Shown: positions 14,329 to 19,848 of the stretch, piece after piece
How positions within the stretch are numbered: position 1 is the stretch's first letter
How the letters are laid out: every line of letters starts with the position of its first letter
Origin: a virus
Length of the DNA: 22,633 nucleotides
Strand: one strand, 5' to 3'
Virus record (IMG/VR): IMGVR_UViG_3300040807_000267
Coordinates: 1-22,633 of that record
Translations under genes and position numbers: made by a program
Notes under the pieces: model-generated
Databases searched by the model: none
What the model was told of the DNA's origin: nothing
The model's input: only the letters and a program-made list of their open reading frames with translations

Positions 14329-14739
14329 ATGAAACAATGGCACGAAGATATTTGGGATATGCACTACAAGTTTGGTGTACACGAATGGATCATCAAAAAT
14401 ATTGATGACAAAGAAAAGCTAGCAAAGTTTCTTGAGTTTCGTATGAACTTTCTACGTGAAGAACTCAATGAAACACAAAACGCGATTGACAATCAAGATC
14501 CACAAGAAATCGTGGATGGTTTGATCGATCTATGTGTGGTAGCTATTGGTACACTTGACGCCTTCGGTATTGACGCTCAACGAGCTTGGAACGAAGTTCA
14601 TAGTGCTAATATGGCTAAGCAACCTGGCGTAAAAGAATCACGTCCAAATCCGCTTGGTCTTCCAGATTTGATTAAACCTGAGGGATGGACAGGACCAGAT
14701 CATGACGATAACACAGGGTATTTCCCTAACGCTCTTTGA
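14329..14739 (+). CDS. MazG-like (all-alpha NTP-PPase) nucleotide pyrophosphohydrolase
   Basis: All-alpha NTP pyrophosphohydrolases convert NTPs or dNTPs to monophosphates. Counting from the ATG at 14329, the metal-binding helices are visible as EELNE (44-48) and E-I-V-D-G-L-I-D (60-67), the E-E-x-x-E plus E-x-x-D pattern of the fold. The C-terminal tail (ANMAKQPG, then GLPDLIKPEGW) resembles marine phage proteins annotated as MazG- or phosphoribosyl-ATP-pyrophosphohydrolase-like. The longer frame from 14272 overlaps gp43 and the promoter, so I rejected it. No ribosome binding site precedes 14329, and the ATG coincides with the predicted transcription start, so the message may be leaderless. 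With gp42 nearby, a role in emptying the dCTP or dUTP pool is attractive but unproven. Confidence 0.75.
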   Translation: MKQWHEDIWDMHYKFGVHEWIIKNIDDKEKLAKFLEFRMNFLREELNETQNAIDNQDPQEIVDGLIDLCVVAIGTLDAFGIDAQRAWNEVHSANMAKQPGVKESRPNPLGLPDLIKPEGWTGPDHDDNTGYFPNAL

Positions 14740-15643
14740 TAATATATTTGACACTAAAACTGACAAGCGTATTGATCTAGCAGATTTTAATGCGTTTGAA
14801 CGTGTTTTATATCAGTTGTCTGAAGTTGAACGTAAAGGCAAAAAAGACGCTCAATTGATGTCACCGGCGATATATAATAAAGGCACAACAAGATTGAATG
14901 ATAATGTTATTGAATGGACTGGATGGTGTGCAGTCGATGTTGATGATTGGATACCAGAAGGAGATCTAGAAGATGATTTACTTAGCCGTTTTTCTCGTTA
15001 TCGTTTTGTTTGCTATAGTACTGCCAGCTCACAAGCTGATCACCCTAAGTTTAGGTTGGTCTTCCCAATTACCAGAGCTGTACAAGCCGATCGAATTCAA
15101 AAATTCTGGTACGCGCTCCAATCCGATCTTGGAGATCTCGGAGATCGACAAACTAAGGATTTCTCGCGCATGTATTATATCCCTGGCAAATATATTATGG
15201 CTGACAATTTTATATTCAGCAATCGTGACGGTGACGCTATTGATCCAGATGAGTTAATCTTTAAGCATCCAATGCCAGAAAAAGCAAGCCTCAATAACTT
15301 CTTTGATCGCTTGCCTGAAGCTCTACAAGAACAAATCGTTCAATATCGTAAAGATAATCTTGATGCCAGCTTTGAATGGTCGTCTTATCATGACTGTCCG
15401 TTCTGGCCAAAGCATCTTGCGAATGAATACAAAGCTATTTCTAAAACTGGTTGGTATGCCAAGATGTATTCTATTATGGTAGCCACTGCCGGTAATGCGG
15501 TACGTAATAAGTATCCAATTACTGCTGACGAGATCTCTCAACTATGTCGACAATTTGACCAAGACACTGGTAACTGGTACAAGAATCGTCCACTTAATAA
15601 AGAAGCTGATCGTGCTCTCGAATACGTTTATAAAAATTTATAA
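14702..15643 (+). CDS. Primase-polymerase-like (AEP superfamily) protein, tentative
   Basis: The 313-residue protein has features of archaeo-eukaryotic primase-like domains in phage and plasmid replication proteins: hydrophobic-D-x-D-D (CAVDVDDW, D79 and D81), then CYSTASSQADHPKFRLVFPI with a candidate motif II His114, and DFSRMYYIPG further on. The C-terminal 80 residues look like a helical PriCT-type module (ITADEISQLCRQ). There is no helicase domain. T4-like phages normally prime with gp61 (DnaG-like), so a second primase-type protein would be unusual. The gene overlaps the MazG-like gene by 38 bases and has AGGA about 8 bases before the ATG. It is the last gene before the next promoter. 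The family call is by eye and moderate. Confidence 0.45.
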   Translation: MTITQGISLTLFDNIFDTKTDKRIDLADFNAFERVLYQLSEVERKGKKDAQLMSPAIYNKGTTRLNDNVIEWTGWCAVDVDDWIPEGDLEDDLLSRFSRYRFVCYSTASSQADHPKFRLVFPITRAVQADRIQKFWYALQSDLGDLGDRQTKDFSRMYYIPGKYIMADNFIFSNRDGDAIDPDELIFKHPMPEKASLNNFFDRLPEALQEQIVQYRKDNLDASFEWSSYHDCPFWPKHLANEYKAISKTGWYAKMYSIMVATAGNAVRNKYPITADEISQLCRQFDQDTGNWYKNRPLNKEADRALEYVYKNL

Positions 15644-15659
15644 TTTGATAACTTTTTTG

Positions 15660-15688
15660 TTTACAAATGAAAAAAACTTTGATATAAT
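15660..15688 (+). promoter_or_regulatory. Sigma70-like promoter (TTTACA-N17-TATAAT) before the 60-residue gene
   Basis: TTTACA (15660-15665) and TATAAT (15683-15688) are 17 bases apart, followed by GAGGAG (15702-15707) before the ATG at 15715. This promoter heads the run of small genes leading into the modification cassette. Confidence 0.8.
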
Positions 15689-15714
15689 ATATCTAACAGT
15701 TGAGGAGATATATA

Positions 15715-15897
15715 ATGAAAACCTATCTTGTTTGGGGCGAATATGGTCCTGTTGCGTATATGACTATTGAATATAAAGTTCAAGCCGAATCACGTGATGC
15801 TGCTCGTGCAGAGGGTATCCGTCTGTTGAAAGAGACTGACTACTGGGATCGCATTGGCGAACGCAACGTCTATGTTATGGATCCATTGGATCCTTGA
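15715..15897 (+). CDS. Small hypothetical protein, 60 residues
   Basis: First gene after a strong promoter with a textbook binding site (GAGGAG, 7 bases from the ATG). An in-frame TTG at 15700 was rejected because it precedes that site. The sequence suggests a short beta-alpha fold: strands with KTYLVW and YMTIEYKVQAES, a helix with RDAARAEGIRLL, then VYVMDPLDP at the end. I do not recognise a family. High expression signals suggest an early host-interaction or regulatory protein, which is inference from context only. Confidence 0.8.
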   Translation: MKTYLVWGEYGPVAYMTIEYKVQAESRDAARAEGIRLLKETDYWDRIGERNVYVMDPLDP

Positions 15898-15909
15898 GGA
15901 GAATGCGTA

Positions 15910-16473
15910 ATGCTTACAGTAAATGATGATCGAATCATAGATATTATTGAAATACCGGTATCTCAAATCGGTAAGGGCGATAACCCTAGTGCTAGTAGTA
16001 ACCGCGAATATTTGAAAGCTGTTTATCAAGTCTTTCACAAAGACAACAAAGATAAGATTGGTGATCAATTAATTCATGAAGATATTGGTTATAGTGGTTC
16101 TTCAAAAGATGTTTGGTATAGAACAGTAAGTATTAGACAACCTAATGGTAGTCATGGGTGTGGTGTTTATATGCGAAACAATGACTTAAATTTAGATGAC
16201 TATCTAATTAGGTATCTTTGTTTAGACGAAGATCTTAGTCCAAAACAAATTAAAGAATTTGAAACTGAGATTCAAAATACTACCAAAGAAAAATTTGGTG
16301 CTAAGTTTGCTTGGGCTGGAGCATCTGGTGGTAATTCTGGTAGTAAAGATAGAATTTTGTCTTTAATTCCAAATCTGAATACAGAAGAAATGTTAGAGAT
16401 AAAAGAAAAATTAGAGTCTGCATTCATGGAAAAAGCAATGGATGCAGCACAACAAGCATGGAGCGCAGCATGA
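15910..16473 (+). CDS. Hypothetical protein, 187 residues
   Basis: Starts at an ATG with GAGGAG 8 bases upstream, 12 bases after the previous stop. I see no known family. The N-terminal part (RIIDIIEIPVSQIGKG) and a glycine/serine-rich middle (GYSGSSKDVWYRTVSIRQ) look globular. A low-complexity stretch AWAGASGGNSGSK then leads into a charged amphipathic helix ending in KAMDAAQQAWSAA. No signal peptide. Codon use is more AT-rich and less varied than in the replication genes, perhaps a recent arrival. The stop overlaps the next gene (ATGA). Confidence 0.75.
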   Translation: MLTVNDDRIIDIIEIPVSQIGKGDNPSASSNREYLKAVYQVFHKDNKDKIGDQLIHEDIGYSGSSKDVWYRTVSIRQPNGSHGCGVYMRNNDLNLDDYLIRYLCLDEDLSPKQIKEFETEIQNTTKEKFGAKFAWAGASGGNSGSKDRILSLIPNLNTEEMLEIKEKLESAFMEKAMDAAQQAWSAA

Positions 16474-16817
16474 AATATTCTCTTAAAGTTCTTCAGCGTG
16501 CAGCTGAAATCCAAAACAAGAAATCTTCTGATTATCAGAATCCAAACTCACGAATCAAACAAGCAGACTATTATGTCCGTGGTTGTTCCACTATTCTCGA
16601 TACAATGCATGCCAAAGTTCTTCGTATGCAGTCTGTCATGGAAGCAATGGAAAAAGATCCAGACTATGGTATAAACTTTGAATCACTCGAAGATTCTTGT
16701 ATTGATCTCATTAACTATGCTTCTTTCTTCGCAGCTTATCTTGCAGGTGAAATGGAAGGTCAAAAGCCAGATCGTGATTTTCTAAATCGTCCAGTGGAGA
16801 CTAACAATGTTAATTAA
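16470..16817 (+). CDS. DUF1599-type (nucleotide-modification-associated) protein, tentative
   Basis: The 115-residue protein begins at the ATG overlapping the previous stop (ATGA), with GGAG upstream; an in-frame ATG at 16458 contains that binding site and was rejected. Its pattern K-K-S-S-D-Y near residue 20, then D-T-M-H-A-K-V-L-R-M and finally DSCIDLINYASFFAAYL matches, to my recollection, DUF1599: a (K)DY motif, a D-x-x-x-K-x-x-R-I/M helix and an E/D-x-x-x-D-x-I-N-Y helix. That all-helical domain is reported in nucleotide-modification gene neighbourhoods of phages. It lies about 1.6 kb upstream of dCMP hydroxymethylase, consistent with such a role. Activity is unknown. Confidence 0.5.
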   Translation: MKYSLKVLQRAAEIQNKKSSDYQNPNSRIKQADYYVRGCSTILDTMHAKVLRMQSVMEAMEKDPDYGINFESLEDSCIDLINYASFFAAYLAGEMEGQKPDRDFLNRPVETNNVN

Positions 16818-17145
16818 TATTAATGATATCGGTGGTGAAGTCGTCAAAGAAGACGATCGCTATAGAGTAGTTGACAACAAGACACTAAATAATCTTATCG
16901 TAAGCAGCACTGACTTATATGCCGGTAAGTCTACAAGTGGTCATGCTCATGCTGGTCAAGAAGAAGTCTATTACTTTGTTAAAGGCTCTGGTAAAATGGA
17001 ACTCGATAATCATTTATTTACATTCTTCATCAATGTAAAAGAAGGTGATGTTGTTTTGATTCCTGACGGATGGTTCCATCGAGTACACGCAGGTCCGCAC
17101 GGATGCTACTTTGTTTGTGTCTTCGATGGAAAGCGCAATCACTAA
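16807..17145 (+). CDS. Cupin-fold protein (metal-binding type)
   Basis: A single-domain cupin of 112 residues. Metal ligands are visible as GHAHAGQEE (H46, H48, E52 or E53) followed by YYFVKGSG, and IPDGWFHRV with H91, the two classic cupin boxes. Single cupins include sugar isomerases, epimerases, dioxygenases and binding proteins. Between a DUF1599-type gene and a sugar-nucleotide locus, a sugar-isomerase role is possible but not shown. The start overlaps the previous gene by 11 bases with GGAG upstream, and the stop overlaps the next ATG (TAATG). Confidence 0.8.
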   Translation: MLININDIGGEVVKEDDRYRVVDNKTLNNLIVSSTDLYAGKSTSGHAHAGQEEVYYFVKGSGKMELDNHLFTFFINVKEGDVVLIPDGWFHRVHAGPHGCYFVCVFDGKRNH

Positions 17146-17351
17146 TGGCTGAACTTAGAGAAAAGATTAATCAACGTATGGACATCCTTCAGATGTGGAT
17201 GGAAAAGAATTATCATCTACAACGTCCAGAAGTCGTATCGGAACATATTGCGACAGTCAGTAAGTTTTGGTCTGTCTTGTCTGAAGAAGATCGTGACTAT
17301 ATACAATGTAGTCAACACGCAATTGAAGAACAAACGGAATGGAATGTTTAA
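17145..17351 (+). CDS. Small helical hypothetical protein, 68 residues
   Basis: The ATG at 17145 overlaps the cupin stop (TAATG) and gives 68 residues. A longer frame reaching back to 17070 overlaps the cupin heavily and was rejected. The protein appears all-helical (EKINQRMDILQMWMEKNY, then EHIATVSKFWSVLSEEDRDYI) and ends HAIEEQTEWNV. I have seen similar endings in small conserved proteins of T4-like marine phages but cannot name a family. Its stop is coupled to the second Sm-like gene. Confidence 0.75.
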   Translation: MAELREKINQRMDILQMWMEKNYHLQRPEVVSEHIATVSKFWSVLSEEDRDYIQCSQHAIEEQTEWNV

Positions 17352-17644
17352 TGAATTACCAAGAAAATGATATTGTTACTCTCGTACTTTTGAATGGTGC
17401 TGAAGTAATTGGCCGATACAAAGGTAAGAGTGAAGGTACTGTCACGATCTATAAACCTCGTATGGTATCTCCACAAGAATCTGCTACTGGCGTAACTATC
17501 GGATTTGTACCAGGAATTAGTATGACAGGTGAACAACCAAATGGAGACTTCGTCTTTTCAACTAACTCTATCCTTTATATTTTAAGAACAAATGATCAGA
17601 TCGCTAGTGGTTGGCAGAAAACAACTTCAGGATTAGTGACATAA
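17351..17644 (+). CDS. Second Sm-like (LSm-fold) small protein, hypothetical
   Basis: This 97-residue protein shares the pattern L-L-N-G-A-E-V-I near residue 14, a following strand VTIYKPRMV, F-V-P-G-I-S-M-T and a C-terminal I-L-Y-I-L-R-T with the protein at 1222-1677, spaced alike. It lacks the acidic tail of that protein. I read both as short Sm-type beta barrels. The ATG overlaps the previous stop (TAATG), and its stop overlaps the nucleotidyltransferase ATG. Sm-fold proteins often bind RNA or oligomerise into rings; nothing more can be said here. Confidence 0.75.
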   Translation: MNYQENDIVTLVLLNGAEVIGRYKGKSEGTVTIYKPRMVSPQESATGVTIGFVPGISMTGEQPNGDFVFSTNSILYILRTNDQIASGWQKTTSGLVT

Positions 17645-18066
17645 TGAGAATCGGATTAACTGCATCAACATTTGATCTGTTACACGCAGGTCATATCGCC
17701 ATGTTGAGAGAAGCAAAATCTCAATGTGACTACTTAATTTGTGCTCTACAGGTTGATCCGACTCTTGATCGTAAAGAAAAGAATGCGCCTGTTCAAAGTA
17801 TCGTTGAAAGACAGGCTCAATTGGCTGCAATAAAATATGTCGATGAAGTGCTTATTTATTGTACAGAAGCCGATTTACTTGATATAATAAACATGTATCC
17901 AATTAATATACGGATACTTGGCGAAGAGTATCGTCAAAAAGATTTTACCGGTAAAGATGAATGCCGTAATCGTGGTATTGAACTTTACTTTAACAAGCGA
18001 GACCACCGGTTCTCGTCTAGTGATTTGAGGGAGAGAGTAGCAGATGCGAATATACACCGTAAGTGA
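17644..18066 (+). CDS. Nucleotidyltransferase, TagD/glycerol-3-phosphate cytidylyltransferase-like
   Basis: Members of this HxGH family join a CTP- or ATP-derived nucleotide to a phosphorylated small molecule. The 140-residue protein has the signature GLTASTFDLLHAGH with HAGH at 14-17, E-R-Q-A-Q-L-A-A-I-K-Y-V-D-E in the middle and S-S-S-D-L-R-E-R near the C-terminus in place of the usual ISTT-x-I-x-x-R/ISSS-x-L-R. Likely substrates are a sugar or polyol phosphate. It precedes dCMP hydroxymethylase and a glycosyltransferase locus, so it may activate a sugar for DNA modification. The start overlaps the previous stop (TAATG). A perfect internal promoter (17860-17888) lies in its coding region, and its end overlaps gp42 by 23 bases. 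Confidence 0.85.
   Translation: MRIGLTASTFDLLHAGHIAMLREAKSQCDYLICALQVDPTLDRKEKNAPVQSIVERQAQLAAIKYVDEVLIYCTEADLLDIINMYPINIRILGEEYRQKDFTGKDECRNRGIELYFNKRDHRFSSSDLRERVADANIHRK
17860..17888 (+). promoter_or_regulatory. Intragenic promoter ahead of dCMP hydroxymethylase (TGTACA-N17-TATAAT)
   Basis: TGTACA (17860-17865), 17 bases, and TATAAT (17883-17888) match the window consensus exactly, though inside the nucleotidyltransferase gene. It lies about 155 bases upstream of gp42 and could give the hydroxymethylase and deaminase their own early transcript. Confidence 0.55.
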
Positions 18067-18772
18067 TATCCGTCGATTCTTTATTGACGAACTAAAAGAT
18101 GAAGCGTTTACAATCGATAAAACTGGCATGAAAACAATTGAATTGATTGGTGCTTCATTTCTAGCAGATGAGCCATCTATCTTTGGTACTCCCAATCAGG
18201 ACTATATTGATGATGAGATTGCTTGGTATTATTCTCAATCAACTAATATCAATGATATCTATCGGTTGCCAAATCATCCGAAAGATAAAGCACCACCAGA
18301 AGCTTGGCAATACACTGCAAATAAACACGGTGAAATCAATTCTAATTATGGTTTATTGATTTTTGGACATAAATATTTTCAGCAGTATGAACTGGCTCTA
18401 GATGAGCTACTAACAAATCCAGATAGCCGTCGTGCTACTATGATCTATACACGTCCTTCTATCTGGAGCGAGTACAATGAAAATGATAAAAACGATTTTA
18501 TTTGTACCAATTCTGTCACCTATTACATTCGTGATAATCTTCTCCATGCGGTTGTTCAAATGCGTTCGAATGATGTAGTGTTCGGTTATAAGAACGATTA
18601 TGCTTGGCAAGATCATATCTTGAATAAATTGGTCGATGACTACAATGGTTGCCGCGATCTAGACATTATCGCGCGCGATAATCATAATCGTGAAGAAATC
18701 AGTGCTGGTAGTATTACTTGGCAAGTTCAAAACTTACATGTTTATGAAAGGCATTTCCACCTTGTCAAATAA
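18044..18772 (+). CDS. 42: dCMP hydroxymethylase (T4 gp42-like)
   Basis: gp42 converts dCMP to 5-hydroxymethyl-dCMP using methylenetetrahydrofolate, the committed step to hydroxymethylcytosine DNA. The 242-residue protein aligns closely with T4 gp42 (246): KTGMKTIELIGASFLADEP, GEINSNYG, NPDSRRATMIYTRPS, then the catalytic C154 (FICTNSV), and MRSNDVVFGYKNDYAWQ. D185 in that last motif corresponds to T4 Asp179, which specifies cytosine; thymidylate synthases have Asn there. The Cys-to-Asp distance (31) is the same as in T4. This is therefore not a thymidylate synthase. GAGGGAGAG lies upstream of the ATG. Downstream is dCMP deaminase. T4 gp42 homologues are uncommon in marine T4-like phages, as I recall. 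Confidence 0.93.
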   Translation: MRIYTVSDIRRFFIDELKDEAFTIDKTGMKTIELIGASFLADEPSIFGTPNQDYIDDEIAWYYSQSTNINDIYRLPNHPKDKAPPEAWQYTANKHGEINSNYGLLIFGHKYFQQYELALDELLTNPDSRRATMIYTRPSIWSEYNENDKNDFICTNSVTYYIRDNLLHAVVQMRSNDVVFGYKNDYAWQDHILNKLVDDYNGCRDLDIIARDNHNREEISAGSITWQVQNLHVYERHFHLVK

Positions 18773-19199
18773 ATGGGATAAGAGATACCTTGAGCTAGCA
18801 GAACAGGTCTCCACCTGGTCTAAAGATCCACGTACTAAAGTTGGTGCTGTGGCTGTTGGACCAAAAGGCCAAGTTCTCGCTCAAGGTTATAATGGTTTTC
18901 CTCGTGGGATTAGTGATGATGATCGTTATGATGATCGTACGAGGAAATATGAGCTGGTAGTCCACGCAGAAATGAATGTCATATATAATGCTTCATATAA
19001 TGGTGTTTCATTGGATGAATCGACGTTATACGTGCATGGGCTACCGGCTTGCTCAGATTGTGCCAAAGGTATTATCCAAGTTGGCATCAAAAGAGTTGTC
19101 ATGAGAGATCAGGAAATTCCGACTCTCTGGCAACAATCATGGACTAAAACAGAAGAAATGTTTAACGAAGCGGGAGTTTCCTATGACTTTATCGAATAG
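18762..19199 (+). CDS. cd: dCMP deaminase
   Basis: dCMP deaminase makes dUMP for thymidine synthesis. The zinc site is visible as H68-A-E70 (HAEMNVI) and C97-S-D-C100 (LPACSDCAK) counted from the TTG at 18762, with C-A-K-x-I-I-Q-V-G-I-K-R-V-V typical of the family. I prefer TTG 18762 (N-terminus MSNKWDKRYLELA) because GAAAGG lies about 10 bases upstream; ATGs at 18744 and 18690 are in frame but without a binding site and overlap gp42 more. It follows gp42 by an 11-base overlap. The pair shares dCMP as substrate, so the balance between them decides between thymine and hydroxymethylcytosine precursors. Length is 145 residues, shorter than T4 Cd (193). Confidence 0.92.
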   Translation: MSNKWDKRYLELAEQVSTWSKDPRTKVGAVAVGPKGQVLAQGYNGFPRGISDDDRYDDRTRKYELVVHAEMNVIYNASYNGVSLDESTLYVHGLPACSDCAKGIIQVGIKRVVMRDQEIPTLWQQSWTKTEEMFNEAGVSYDFIE

Positions 19200-19455
19200 A
19201 GAATCTTATGAAGATTACATGGTACGGCGTCTTAAAGAAGAAGAATTTTCTAGATATCCAACTACACCTGAGCTACTAGAAAAAATAGAAATTCTTGAAA
19301 AACGAATTAAAACGATTGAAACTGATTTAGCCTACATCTGGAAACCAATTATTCCGGATGAATACAAGAAGAAATACTGGACGCATACAGTAGAGACAAG
19401 TGGCGATATTCCTGAATACATGAAACAAAAGATCAAAGAATATCTAAACAAATGA
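19183..19455 (+). CDS. Small coiled-coil hypothetical protein
   Basis: The 90-residue protein starts inside the deaminase 3' end, with GGGAG upstream. A central charged coiled coil is evident (ELLEKIEILEKRIKTIETDLAYI), followed by a short tail with KYWTHTVETSG and a final helix. No family is recognised. Its stop overlaps the following gene (ATGA). It may be a small oligomeric adaptor, but nothing direct supports that. Confidence 0.75.
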   Translation: MTLSNRESYEDYMVRRLKEEEFSRYPTTPELLEKIEILEKRIKTIETDLAYIWKPIIPDEYKKKYWTHTVETSGDIPEYMKQKIKEYLNK

Positions 19456-19823
19456 AAGTTCTTGTAGTCGGACATAGTCCTGGTAGCTCTAAAATTAAAT
19501 TTAGAGATAAGTCACCTACGATTAAAAGGCTAAACGTATGGCTGGAGGCATGTGATGTATATCTATATAGCTTTACTAATCTTCGAGCCTCCAGCGTACG
19601 ATTTCACCGAAATGATGAAAGTGATGAAATATTGTTACAGGAATGCATTAAGGGCTATAATAAAATTATAACTTTAGGTAAAGAAGTGTCACAATATTTC
19701 AAAAAACAAGGCATAAATCACTTCCCGGCTCCGCACCCTTCGCCGTTAAATAGAAAGTTTAATGACAAATCATTTGAACCCAGCGTGATTAACAGTTTAC
19801 AAACCTATCTAAATAGTATATAA
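19452..19823 (+). CDS. Uracil-DNA glycosylase-fold protein, short
   Basis: Residues 95-101 form HPSPLNR, the C-terminal signature of uracil-DNA glycosylases (HPSPLS in family 1). GHSPG at 7-11 resembles the N-terminal GxxPG motif, and LYSFTNL and ITLGKEV fit the central strands of the fold. At 123 residues it is shorter than usual (about 200), so it is either a minimal UDG or a related UDG-fold enzyme. The first catalytic motif (Asp and Tyr of GQDPY) is not clearly present. A modified-base role is possible given its place between gp42/dCMP deaminase and a glycosyltransferase; it could also remove uracil produced by deamination. The promoter for the glycosyltransferase overlaps its 3' end. Confidence 0.6.
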   Translation: MKVLVVGHSPGSSKIKFRDKSPTIKRLNVWLEACDVYLYSFTNLRASSVRFHRNDESDEILLQECIKGYNKIITLGKEVSQYFKKQGINHFPAPHPSPLNRKFNDKSFEPSVINSLQTYLNSI

Positions 19824-19824
19824 T
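19796..19824 (+). promoter_or_regulatory. Sigma70-like promoter for the glycosyltransferase unit (TTTACA-N17-TATAAT)
   Basis: TTTACA (19796-19801) and TATAAT (19819-19824) are 17 bases apart, the -10 box containing the stop codon of the UDG-like gene. The bases AAATAGTATATAATA are identical to the gp43 promoter. AAAAGGA lies before the ATG at 19849. It puts glycosyltransferase, mutase and epimerase under their own transcript. Confidence 0.8.
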
Positions 19825-19848
19825 ATACAAAATTGAAAAGGATTCGTC

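Noticed and set aside
18044-18772. Thymidylate synthase
   Set aside because: The close match to T4 gp42, CTNS after the catalytic Cys in place of CH, and Asp185 point to dCMP hydroxymethylase.
19634-19661. GTTACA-N16-TATAAT in the UDG-like gene
   Set aside because: Spacer is 16 and the -35 box differs; a full consensus site lies 160 bases downstream.
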